Below are positions 1 to 6,743 of a stretch of 11,806 bases of DNA, one piece after another; positions within the stretch are counted from its first letter, which is position 1; every line of letters starts with the position of its first letter. The notes below the pieces were generated by a model that saw nothing but the letters and a program-made list of their open reading frames with translations, searched no databases and had not been told where the DNA came from. The DNA is from CAYYNP01 sp964472545. GTDB lineage: Bacteria; Planctomycetota; Planctomycetia; Pirellulales; Thermoguttaceae. Made by a program: the position numbers and the translations under genes. Where the stretch lies: positions 1-11,806 of the forward strand of contig CAYYNP010000305.1 of the NCBI GenBank assembly GCA_964472545.1. The letters run 5' to 3'.

Positions 1-65
1 CTATTACTATCGGCTATTACTATCGGCTATTACTATCGGCTATTACTATCGGCTACTACTATCGG
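1..65. repeat. 13-bp tandem repeat array (5 copies, open at the window edge)
   Basis: Five contiguous 13-bp units of the form ctattactatcgg are seen. The first four are identical and the fifth has one T-to-C change (ctactactatcgg). A partial sixth unit (ctacgg) runs into the end of the beta-helix gene and supplies its TAG stop codon on the minus strand. The period is not a multiple of three and each unit holds stop codons, so the array is non-coding in every frame. It starts in phase at base 1 and probably continues outside the window. There are no spacers, so it is not a CRISPR array. Confidence 0.95.
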
Positions 66-1436
66 CTACGGAAGAACGTTCTGCCCGCAGATCGACTCCT
101 GTGCGTCGCCGACGTCGATCGCGGGCGGCTTGCCGTCTGTCTTGCGGTTCACGTCCAGCGCAATGTTGCCGGTGATCGCCAGCCGGCGGCAGGCGGCGTC
201 GGCCTTGACGGCTTGCTCTTCCAAGCCGCTGAAGAGGTTGCCGGAGATCACCACGTCGGTCGTGCCTTCGAGCACGATGCCGGTGGCCAGATTCGGCTTG
301 CCGGTGCGGCGAGTTTTCTCGCCGATGAAGCTGTCGGAGAAGTTGTTGCCGGTCACGGTGATCCGCCCGCTGTTCGGGCCGATGCGCAGCGCCCGCACGG
401 CGTCGATCGTGAACGTGTTGGCCGAGACGGCGCAGCCCCAGGCGTCGCGCAGATCGACGCCGCCGCCGAAATTGTCGGCCAGCACGTTGGCGCTGACGGT
501 GATGCCGTAGCAGTCACGGTCGAGGATCACGGCCGCACCCTGACATTCCTCGATCATGTTGCCCGAGAGCACGGAGCCGTAGGTGTTCTCGATCACCACG
601 CCGTTGCCCAGATGATCGTCGAGATTATTGCCGCTCATACAGAGATTGAAGCTGTCGGAGCAGCGCAGGGCGTCCTGGTTCTCCTCGAACTGGTTGGCGC
701 TGACCACGATATCGTGGCCGCCGAGGATGTTCACGCCGGCCTGGCGGTTGTAGGTGAAGATCGAGTCGCTGATCCGCGGGTCTTCGTAGCAGTTGACCAG
801 GTTTACGCCGTGGCCGCCGTGATGGTCGATGCTCAGGCCGTGGAGGTAGATCTCGTTGACGTTCACCGCCAACAGGCCGTCGCCGCCGGCAGGCTGGGTC
901 GACTTGGCGTCGACGGCTTCCGGGTCGCCGCAGATGCGAAAGTCGGCCAACTGAACGCGCCACAGCTTGGCCTGGGGTTTCTCGTCCAAGTCGGCCGGCC
1001 GCACGATCAAGGCCGGTTGGCCTTCGCGGTTGGCGTTGACCAGGCAGGTTGCCGCGCCGGCGCCGACCACACGAGTCTCGCTTCGTGACAGGATCAGTGG
1101 CTCGTCGAGGAGGAAACGGCCCGGGGGAATTCGCACCAGTCCACCGCCGGCGGGTACGGCGTCGAAGGCCGCTTGGAGCGACGCGTACCGGCCCGCATCG
1201 ATCACGGCCGCGTTGGGCTGCTCCGGTCGGGTATACAAAGCCGCGACCGTTGGTCGCGCCCCGGCGGGCGTGTCGATTTCGGTGTCGATTTCGGCTTCGA
1301 TTTCGGCTTCGATTGTCGTTGCTTCGGGCGCGACCACCGGTCGCGGCTTTGTGGGAGCATTGCGCCACGCCATCAGCGCCGACGTTGCGCACAATAGGGC
1401 CAGACATACCGGTACCACGATGCGTGCGGGTTTCAT
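66..1436 (-). CDS. Exported right-handed parallel beta-helix protein (pectate-lyase-3 / NosD-like fold)
   Basis: This 456-residue protein begins with a basic start and a hydrophobic stretch (residues about 6-24) that acts as a signal peptide or membrane anchor. A low-complexity Glu/Ile/Asp/Thr linker follows (42-56). From about residue 80 the segment YASLQAAFDAVPAGGG matches the start of pectate-lyase-3-type beta-helices. Residues 190-430 carry repeated rungs with Asn-containing turns: VSANQF 245-250, SGNN 268-271, SGNM 291-294, VSANVL 314-319, VSANTF 337-342, VTGNNF 361-366, ISGNLF 397-402 and ITGN 421-424. Such folds bind or cleave polysaccharides, but no catalytic residues can be assigned, so the substrate is unknown. 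The start is supported by AAGGAG on the minus strand 6 nt before the ATG. The same-strand SMP-30-like gene lies 137 nt upstream across a palindromic repeat, so co-transcription is possible but not shown. Confidence 0.88.
   Translation of the reverse strand: MKPARIVVPVCLALLCATSALMAWRNAPTKPRPVVAPEATTIEAEIEAEIDTEIDTPAGARPTVAALYTRPEQPNAAVIDAGRYASLQAAFDAVPAGGGLVRIPPGRFLLDEPLILSRSETRVVGAGAATCLVNANREGQPALIVRPADLDEKPQAKLWRVQLADFRICGDPEAVDAKSTQPAGGDGLLAVNVNEIYLHGLSIDHHGGHGVNLVNCYEDPRISDSIFTYNRQAGVNILGGHDIVVSANQFEENQDALRCSDSFNLCMSGNNLDDHLGNGVVIENTYGSVLSGNMIEECQGAAVILDRDCYGITVSANVLADNFGGGVDLRDAWGCAVSANTFTIDAVRALRIGPNSGRITVTGNNFSDSFIGEKTRRTGKPNLATGIVLEGTTDVVISGNLFSGLEEQAVKADAACRRLAITGNIALDVNRKTDGKPPAIDVGDAQESICGQNVLP
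1271..1318 (-). repeat. In-frame 12-bp tandem repeat inside the beta-helix gene
   Basis: Four 12-bp units are seen on the plus strand: tgtcgatttcgg twice, then cttcgatttcgg, then a diverged cttcgattgtcg. On the minus strand they encode Glu-Ile-Glu-Ala / Glu-Ile-Asp-Thr repeats between the membrane or signal segment and the beta-helix domain. The period keeps the frame, so copy-number change would only lengthen or shorten an acidic linker. Confidence 0.88.
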
Positions 1437-1475
1437 CGCATTCTCCTTCTCGAATCGAACGGTCTATGGAAGGTT

Positions 1476-1550
1476 GGGTGCCATGCCCACGCTCGCGTGG
1501 GCATGCTGGTCGAATGTCGGCATGCCCACGCAAGCGTGGGCATGGCACCC
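1476..1550. repeat. Nested palindromic intergenic repeat (REP/BIME-like), family A
   Basis: Outer arms of 17 bp at 1476-1492 and 1534-1550 are perfect inverted repeats (gggtgccatgcccacgc and its complement). Each half is also a hairpin: 1482-1492 pairs with 1495-1505 around a TC loop, and 1521-1531 pairs with 1534-1544 around an AA loop. The element fills most of the 137-nt gap between two same-strand genes. It could fold as one long cruciform or two short ones, and could act as an attenuator or mRNA stabiliser. No T-tract follows on either side, so a classical terminator is not supported. The sequence type resembles dispersed palindromes I associate with planctomycetes (inference). Confidence 0.85.
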
Positions 1551-1573
1551 GAAGATCTATGCTTGACAGAACC

Positions 1574-2602
1574 CTACGGGAAACCGAGCCCTTTGGTCTT
1601 GGTCTTGATGCGGCAGAGCGACGTGTGCGACGTGAGATACAACACCGACCCGTCTTCGGCAAAGCCGCAGTTGGCCGTGGCCAGGCCCGGGTTGATGCGG
1701 CCCAACAGCGTGCCGTCGGGCGCGAAGACGTTGACGCCGCCGGGACCGGTGGCGAAGACGTTCCCGGCCCGATCGACCTTCAACCCGTCGGGCAAGCCCT
1801 TGAGGTCTTCCCGGCCGACGAACTCCGTGGCGTCAGAGAAGACGCGCCCCGCGCCGATCGTGCCGTCTTCTTTCAGCGTAAACGCCATCCAAATCGCCCG
1901 CTTCGGATCGGACTGGGCCACGTAGAGGATCTTCTCGTCGGGCGAGAAGCCGATGCCGTTGGGCCGCGTCATCCGCTTGGTCAGCAGCGTCAGCTTTCCG
2001 CCGGCCGAGAGCCGATAGACGCCGCAGAAATCGAGATCGCGGGCTTTGCCCTTGGCCATGCCGTAGGGCGGATCGGTGAAGTAGAGATCGCCGTTCGATT
2101 TCAACGCGGCGTCGTTGGGGCTGTTGAACCGCTTGCCGGCGTAACGGTCGACCAGCGTCGTGAAGCCGCCGTCCTTCTTTGCGCGCGCCACGCGTCGGTC
2201 GCCGTGCTGACAGAGGATCAACCGGCCCTTGGGGTCCAGCAGCAGCCCGTTGGCGCCCATCTCGCCGCCGCGCGGGTCGGTGCCGGTGTAGCCGCTTGGT
2301 TTAAGAAACACGCTGATGCCGTCGTCGTTGTCCCACTTCATCACCGAGTTTCTCGGGATGTCGGTGAACAACAGGTAGCCTTTGCGCTGATCCCACACGG
2401 GACCTTCCGCCCACAGGAATCCCTCGGCCAGTTTCTCGAGCTTCGCGTCGGGGGGAATCAACTTGTCGAAGCGCGGATCGAGCCGTTCGATCGAGCCGAT
2501 CGGCTCAAACGTCTCCGTTTGTGCCGGTGCGTGCCGGCCGTTGATGACGACGATCGCCAGGGCAAACAACAGATACGCAACGGATCGGTTTCTTTCGGTC
2601 AT
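1574..2602 (-). CDS. Secreted SMP-30/gluconolactonase/LRE-family beta-propeller protein
   Basis: This 342-residue protein has a signal peptide (hydrophobic core at 8-20, likely cleavage after APAQ at residue 28) and so acts in the periplasm or outside the cell. A six-bladed SMP-30/gluconolactonase propeller follows. The family's metal and active-site positions are visible: Glu66 in EGPVW, Asn163 in SPNDA, Asn215 in RPNGIGFSPDE and Asp272 in LPDG. Related enzymes hydrolyse sugar lactones or similar esters with a divalent metal; the substrate here is unknown. The ATG at 2602 is chosen because it begins the signal peptide and has GGAG 7 nt upstream. The frame stays open much further upstream, but that part crosses palindromic intergenic DNA. 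The neighbouring beta-helix gene suggests a shared role in carbohydrate use, which is inference. Confidence 0.9.
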   Translation of the reverse strand: MTERNRSVAYLLFALAIVVINGRHAPAQTETFEPIGSIERLDPRFDKLIPPDAKLEKLAEGFLWAEGPVWDQRKGYLLFTDIPRNSVMKWDNDDGISVFLKPSGYTGTDPRGGEMGANGLLLDPKGRLILCQHGDRRVARAKKDGGFTTLVDRYAGKRFNSPNDAALKSNGDLYFTDPPYGMAKGKARDLDFCGVYRLSAGGKLTLLTKRMTRPNGIGFSPDEKILYVAQSDPKRAIWMAFTLKEDGTIGAGRVFSDATEFVGREDLKGLPDGLKVDRAGNVFATGPGGVNVFAPDGTLLGRINPGLATANCGFAEDGSVLYLTSHTSLCRIKTKTKGLGFP

Positions 2603-2720
2603 CGTCTTGCTCCAGCCGGAATGGACGGGGGAGGATTGGCAAATGCGCTGCCCGGCATCGTACTGCCGCAGACGGCGATCTGCAACTAATCGCGGAGTTC
2701 GCCGAGCCGGAACGAAGTCA

Positions 2721-2738
2721 ACAGAACTGCAGTTCTGT
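2721..2738. repeat. 18-bp perfect palindrome upstream of the SMP-30-like gene
   Basis: The sequence acagaactgcagttctgt equals its own reverse complement with no loop. It lies 119 nt upstream of the start of the SMP-30-like gene. A loopless palindrome of this size fits a binding site for a dimeric regulator, but it could also be another dispersed repeat. Nothing in the window identifies a cognate regulator. Confidence 0.6.
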
Positions 2739-2752
2739 CGCGTTTTCGCGTC

Positions 2753-2832
2753 CCGTAGGGTGCGTCTGGACGCACCATCTCCTTCAGGAAACTCTGTGTC
2801 CTCGCCATGGTGCGTCCAGACGCACCCTACGG
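2753..2832. repeat. Nested palindromic intergenic repeat, family B
   Basis: Perfect 25-bp inverted arms at 2753-2777 and 2808-2832 are separated by a 30-nt spacer. Each arm contains its own hairpin: GGTGCGTC pairs with GACGCACC around a TG loop (2759-2776) and a CA loop (2809-2826). The design, a palindrome made of two smaller palindromes, is the same as that at 1476-1550, but the sequence is unrelated. No transposase lies nearby. Confidence 0.88.
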
Positions 2833-3096
2833 AATGTCGGACTCTGCAAATCTCCTGGGAGGCCGCCGGGCGGGAGTTCGAGATGCGCACGGCGTCGAGT
2901 GTCGACTCGCCGAATACCCCCGATCCAAAACAGGGCGCCCACCCTCGCGGGGGGCAAGGCAACTCGCGGCGGTTTGCTGCCACAAGGAAAACGACGCGAA
3001 AAACTGCCATAGCCGGCATCGTGTCCTTGTTTGCCGCCCATCCGGCGAAATCGACCACCCCCGAGTTGCCCCGTGGCCGGTTTCCGGCCGATGCCT

Positions 3097-3102
3097 TACA
3101 AT
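3097..3102 (+). promoter_or_regulatory. Candidate -10 box for the polyphosphate operon
   Basis: TACAAT at 3097-3102 matches five of six bases of a sigma-70-type -10 element. It lies about 80 nt upstream of the first gene of the plus-strand operon. The hexamer 17 nt further upstream (TGGCCG) is a poor -35 match. The assignment is tentative. Confidence 0.3.
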
Positions 3103-3180
3103 GAGACAGACCTACGGAGAGCCTAGCGGTAACGAACGGACTCGCCTTCCCGTCACGTCTCTTTTCTCGCCGGTTGCACG

Positions 3181-4323
3181 ATGGGATCCGAAGTCGACAC
3201 GAGTTACCACGTTCTGGCCGCGCGATACTTTCGCAAGCAGGCAAAGCAGCTCCGCGGTCAACTCGACGGCATCCGCCGCGCGGAGGATATCGAGCCGGTA
3301 CATCGGGCACGCGTGGCCTCGCGGCGGTTGCGGGCGGCGATGCAGATGTTTGGCGGTTGTTTTGCCGCGCGGGACCTGAAACGTTGGCGCAAGCGGATTC
3401 GCCGCGTGACCAACGATCTGGGCGACGCCCGCGACAAAGACGTGCAAGTCGAGTACCTCTGCGAGGCGCTGGCGTCGATCGAGCAGAAGACATGTTACTT
3501 AGGCGTGGCGCGGCTGATGGCCCGATTGCAGCGCCAACGCGACCGGCTGCAACCGGCGGTCGTCGAAGCGGTCGAACGCCTGCAGGCGAGCGGCGTGTTG
3601 GAGGAGATGCTCTCGGCGGCCAAGAAGGTGTTGTCGAAGGCCAACGCGGAATCGGTCGACCCGGCCGGTCCGGCCGCATTGGCCGAAACGCAGCAACACA
3701 TCCGGCGCTGTTTGAATGAGATGCTCACTTGGCAGGAGAGCCTGGCCGACGCCGAGGCCCAACAGAGCCACCACGAAATGCGGATCGCCGCCAAACGGCT
3801 GCGCTACACGCTGGAGATTTCCGGCCCCGCGTACGGCGGCCAACTCGACGAGACCATCGTGGCCATCAAGCGCGTGCAGTCGCTGTTGGGCGAGATCCAC
3901 GATTGCGACGTCTGGCTGGAGCACTTGGACGCCCATGAAAAGGGCCAGCGGCGGCGGATTCGCAAGCACTACGGAAACGCCGGCCCCCATGCCGCAATGC
4001 AAGTCGGCATCGAATACCTGCGGCAGCAACGCCGCGAACAGCGCGAGCGGGCCTTCGGTGAGCTGGTCGATTTCTGGAGCGAATTGCAGGGGCGTGAGAT
4101 CTGGGAGACACTGGTCGACACGATCGCGTCCGCCGGCCAACAGCCTCCGGATTCGCAGTCTCCAGATTCACGACCGCCGGAACCTCCGGTTTCTGCGTCT
4201 CGGCCTCCCGAGGCTGCCCCGAACGTCGCCGTCCACTCCGGCAAGGCCGACGACCATCCTGCCCGCGACAATCCGACCAGGGAACCGCACCCTCCGGCCC
4301 CCAAACAACTCGAGTCGCGGTGA
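3181..4323 (+). CDS. CHAD-domain protein (polyphosphate-binding), first gene of the polyP operon
   Basis: This 380-residue, strongly basic, helical protein has the two-fold repeat of the CHAD domain (conserved histidine alpha-helical domain). The first half has EPVHRARVASRRLRAAM with His41, then IRRVTNDLGDARDKD (72-87). The second half has HHEMRIAAKRLRYTLEI (197-213), then IKRVQSLLGEIHDCD (229-243). The duplicated His and Lys/Arg sets line the groove that binds polyphosphate in characterised CHAD proteins, which localise to polyP granules. The last 60 or so residues (320-380) are proline-rich and probably disordered. There is no CYTH catalytic domain, so a binding or granule-targeting role is most likely. 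Codons upstream contain in-frame TAG and TAA and no other start, which fixes the ATG at 3181, although no Shine-Dalgarno sequence is visible. The gene lies upstream of ppx and ppk1 on the same strand, which supports the function. Confidence 0.9.
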   Translation: MGSEVDTSYHVLAARYFRKQAKQLRGQLDGIRRAEDIEPVHRARVASRRLRAAMQMFGGCFAARDLKRWRKRIRRVTNDLGDARDKDVQVEYLCEALASIEQKTCYLGVARLMARLQRQRDRLQPAVVEAVERLQASGVLEEMLSAAKKVLSKANAESVDPAGPAALAETQQHIRRCLNEMLTWQESLADAEAQQSHHEMRIAAKRLRYTLEISGPAYGGQLDETIVAIKRVQSLLGEIHDCDVWLEHLDAHEKGQRRRIRKHYGNAGPHAAMQVGIEYLRQQRREQRERAFGELVDFWSELQGREIWETLVDTIASAGQQPPDSQSPDSRPPEPPVSASRPPEAAPNVAVHSGKADDHPARDNPTREPHPPAPKQLESR

Positions 4324-4333
4324 ACGAGTAACC

Positions 4334-4338
4334 GGAGG
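4334..4338 (+). promoter_or_regulatory. Ribosome binding site deciding the phosphoesterase start
   Basis: GGAGG lies 10 nt before the ATG at 4349. It favours this ATG over the next in-frame ATG at 4364, which sits in the second copy of a 15-bp repeat. Confidence 0.6.
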
Positions 4339-4348
4339 CACTCCATCG

Positions 4349-4408
4349 ATGAAAGCGGCGTCGATGAAGCTGGCGTCGATCGAAGCGGCGTCGATCAACG
4401 TAGCGCTG
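4349..4408 (+). repeat. 15-bp tandem repeat covering the phosphoesterase start codon
   Basis: Four 15-bp units occupy 4349-4363, 4364-4378, 4379-4393 and 4394-4408. Each begins ATG or ATC, and the first three end GGCGTCG. They encode MKAAS, MKLAS, IEAAS and INVAL. The fourth unit is the conserved first beta strand of the fold. The first three look like copies of the original gene start, and two keep an ATG. Confidence 0.8.
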
Positions 4409-5179
4409 ATCGGCGACGTCCACGGCAACCTGCCCGCGCTGGAAGCCGTGTTGCGCGATGCGCACGCGGCGGGAGCGGCAACGATTTGGAACCTGGGCGA
4501 TTTCGTCGGCTACGGCCCGTTTCCCGACGAGGTCGTCTGCCGGCTTCGCCGTCAGCGCGCCGCCAGCATCCTCGGCAACTACGACAAGAAGGTGCTGGCG
4601 TTTCGGCGGAAGCGGAAGAAGTGGCAGGTGACCAAGGCGCCGAAGAAGTATCTTGCCTTCGAGTTCGCCTACCGGAAGCTGTCGCAGGGAAGCCGGCGTT
4701 ATTTGCAGTCGCTGCCGAGGGAGCTGCGGATTGGTCTTGGCCCGCATCGCGTGTTGTTGACGCACGGCAGCCCCGCGGCCGTCGACGAGGCGTTGGGCCC
4801 CGAAACGCCGGACGACCGGCTGGCCTACCTGGCCGGCATCGCCGACGCGAACCTGGTCGCCTGCGGCCACTCGCATTGCCCGTTTGTCCGGCAGGTCGAC
4901 GGCGTCCAGTTCGTCAACCCCGGCAGCGTCGGCCGGCCCGAGGGGGGCGATCCCCGGGCGTGCTACACTTTGCTGGATTTGGCCGCCGCGGAGCCGGCGA
5001 TCCGGCCGCGGCGGATCGAGTACGACGTGGACCGTACGATCGGCGCAATCCGCGCCGCCGACCTGCCGGAAGAGTTCGTTCGCATGCTGCGGGAGGGTAA
5101 GAATCTCAACCAGGTCCAGAGTTCGCAGGTACCGGTTCCGCCGGCGCTGGACGATGGCCACTGTCAGATCGCCCGGTGA
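4349..5179 (+). CDS. Calcineurin-like metallophosphoesterase (YfcE/MJ0936-type) of the polyP operon
   Basis: This 276-residue cytoplasmic protein has the full binuclear-metal motif set: GDVHGN (Asp23, His25), GDFVGYGP (Asp51), GNYD (Asn77), THGSP (His139) and GHSH (His174, His176). It also has NPGSVGRP (190-197), typical of the small YfcE/MJ0936 phosphodiesterase group, where GNYD often replaces GNHD. About 60 residues follow the core (215-276) and are not recognisable. Substrates of this group vary, so the natural one is not predicted. The start ATG has GGAGG upstream. The first 15 residues come from a 15-bp tandem repeat and precede the usual family start, which would be near INVALIGD. The gene begins 25 nt after the CHAD gene and its stop overlaps a possible GTG start of ppx, so it is translated as part of the operon. 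Confidence 0.9.
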   Translation: MKAASMKLASIEAASINVALIGDVHGNLPALEAVLRDAHAAGAATIWNLGDFVGYGPFPDEVVCRLRRQRAASILGNYDKKVLAFRRKRKKWQVTKAPKKYLAFEFAYRKLSQGSRRYLQSLPRELRIGLGPHRVLLTHGSPAAVDEALGPETPDDRLAYLAGIADANLVACGHSHCPFVRQVDGVQFVNPGSVGRPEGGDPRACYTLLDLAAAEPAIRPRRIEYDVDRTIGAIRAADLPEEFVRMLREGKNLNQVQSSQVPVPPALDDGHCQIAR

Positions 5180-5184
5180 GAACG

Positions 5185-6741
5185 ATGAGCGAAAACCAAG
5201 CGGAAGCCGTGGGTGCTACGACCGTCGCGGCGATCGACGTCGGCTCCAACTCGTTGCGGATGGTGATCGCCGAGGTGCTCGGCGACGGACGGATCAACGT
5301 GTTGGAGCGGCTGCAGCGGGCGGTGCGGCTGGGATTGGACACGTTCCGCCGGGGCCGGCTGGGGGCCCAGGCGATGGGCGCCGCGGTCGACGTCTTGCGC
5401 GACTACCGGCAGATGTTGCGGCTGTATCACGTCGAGCGGATGCGGGCCGTGGCCACCAGCGCCGTGCGCGAGGCCAGCAACGCCGACATGTTTCTCGACC
5501 GCGTCTATATGGCCACCGATCTGCACGTCGAGGTGATCGACACCTCGGAAGAAAGCCGGCTGACCGTCTCCGCCGTGCGGCAGGCGGTCGGCAACGCGCT
5601 GGGAGTGAACGAACAGAAGACCTTGATTTCCGAAGTCGGCGGCGGCAGCACGCTGTTGACCGTGCTCGACGACGGCGAGATCGCCACCGCACAAAGCCTG
5701 CGGCTGGGGTCGATCCGGCTGCAAGAGATGCTGGCCACCGGCCGCGAGACACCGCAACGCTCCGCCGAACTGCTGCGGCAGCACATCAGCAACGAGACCA
5801 CCACGGTCCAGAGCGGGCTGTCGCTGAAGAACGTTCGGTCGTTCGTGGCCATCGGCGGCGACGCCCGTTTCGCCGCCCGAGAAATCGGCAAGCCGGCCGA
5901 AGCGGCCGGCCTCTCGATCGTCGGGCGAGAGCCGTTCGATAAGCTCGTCGAGCGCTGCCAGGCCTGCACCGTCGAGGAACTCGCCCGGCGCCACGGCCTG
6001 CCGATTGCCGAAGCCGAGACGCTCAATCCGGCCCTGCTGGTCTACCAGGCGATGTGGCACAAGACGGCCGCCAAGCAGATGATCGTCTCGCCGGTGTCGA
6101 TCCGCGACGGACTGTTGCTGGAGTTGGTCCACGAGGCCTCCGGCCAGGAAGACGAAGGGCTGCTCAAGGGCGTGATCCACTCGGCCACCGCCGTGGCCGA
6201 GCGCTTTCGGGTCGATCGCGAGCACGCCGAAACGGTGGCCGAATTGGCCGTCTGTCTGTTCGATCAGTTGAAGAGCGAGCACGGGCTAACGCCGCGCCAC
6301 CGCCTCTTGCTGCGCGTGGCCGGGCTGTTGCACGAAGTGGGCGGCGTGGTGAGCAACCGCGCACATCACAAGCACAGCTACTACTTGATTTCCAACTCGG
6401 AGATCTTCGGGCTCAACCGCGACGAGATCATCATCGCGGCCCACGTGGCGCGATACCATCGCCGCGCGGTGCCGAAGCCTTCGCACGTCGAATACATGAT
6501 GCTCTCTCGCAACACCCGGGTAGTGATCAACAAGCTGGCGGCCTTGTTGCGCGTGGCCGACGCCCTGGCCCGCGGCCACCTGCGGCAAATCGCCGACCTG
6601 CGGTTCGAGCGGCAGGCCGACGAGTTGGTGGTTTACGTGCCCGGCACGGCCGACCTGCTGCTGGAACAGCGGTCGATGGCGGCGAAGGGCGATTTGTTCG
6701 AGGATATCTACGGCTTGAAAGTCCGTTTGGAACAGGTGTAG
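5185..6741 (+). CDS. ppx: Exopolyphosphatase / guanosine pentaphosphatase (Ppx/GppA family)
   Basis: This protein of about 518 residues would release phosphate from polyP chain ends, or hydrolyse pppGpp, in the cytoplasm. It has the ASKHA phosphatase fold: phosphate loop 1 is AAIDVGSNSLRM (15-26), followed by TSAVREASN (91-99), the acidic SEESR near 121-125 and phosphate loop 2 EVGGGST (150-156). The C-terminal helical domain is HD-like, with LLHEVGG (381-387), HHKHSYYLISNSEIFG (394-409) and ARYHRR (422-427), as in long E. coli-type Ppx. The usual Asp before GGGST is Glu150 here. I choose the ATG at 5185. A GTG at 5176 in the same frame overlaps the previous stop codon and is a possible alternative. 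The stop lies 2 nt before the ppk1 start. Ppx is preferred over GppA because of the CHAD and ppk1 neighbours. Confidence 0.93.
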   Translation: MSENQAEAVGATTVAAIDVGSNSLRMVIAEVLGDGRINVLERLQRAVRLGLDTFRRGRLGAQAMGAAVDVLRDYRQMLRLYHVERMRAVATSAVREASNADMFLDRVYMATDLHVEVIDTSEESRLTVSAVRQAVGNALGVNEQKTLISEVGGGSTLLTVLDDGEIATAQSLRLGSIRLQEMLATGRETPQRSAELLRQHISNETTTVQSGLSLKNVRSFVAIGGDARFAAREIGKPAEAAGLSIVGREPFDKLVERCQACTVEELARRHGLPIAEAETLNPALLVYQAMWHKTAAKQMIVSPVSIRDGLLLELVHEASGQEDEGLLKGVIHSATAVAERFRVDREHAETVAELAVCLFDQLKSEHGLTPRHRLLLRVAGLLHEVGGVVSNRAHHKHSYYLISNSEIFGLNRDEIIIAAHVARYHRRAVPKPSHVEYMMLSRNTRVVINKLAALLRVADALARGHLRQIADLRFERQADELVVYVPGTADLLLEQRSMAAKGDLFEDIYGLKVRLEQV

Positions 6742-6743
6742 CC

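Larger units (their letters stand above)
2603..3180. other. Divergent intergenic region without a convincing gene
   Basis: This 578-bp stretch separates the minus-strand SMP-30-like gene from the plus-strand CHAD gene, so it must hold the promoters of both transcription units. It contains an 18-bp perfect palindrome (2721-2738), a large nested inverted repeat (2753-2832) and a weak -10 candidate near 3097. Reading frames that cross it run through the palindromes and look like no protein I recognise, so I call no gene here. Confidence 0.6.

Noticed and set aside
1..65. CRISPR or coding repeat
   Set aside because: It has no spacers, a period of 13, and stop codons throughout.
1049..2689. Long plus-strand open frame opposite the two exported-protein genes
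   Set aside because: It resembles no protein I recognise, runs through the palindrome at 1476-1550 and is explained by the high GC content.
2603..3679. Upstream extension of the SMP-30-like frame to give a protein of about 700 residues
   Set aside because: The extra part crosses palindromic repeats and lies antisense to the CHAD gene. A signal peptide with a good ribosome binding site starts at 2602.
6054..6743. Upstream open extension of the Ppk1 frame inside ppx
   Set aside because: It overlaps the well-supported ppx frame. The family N terminus begins exactly at the TTG at 6744.
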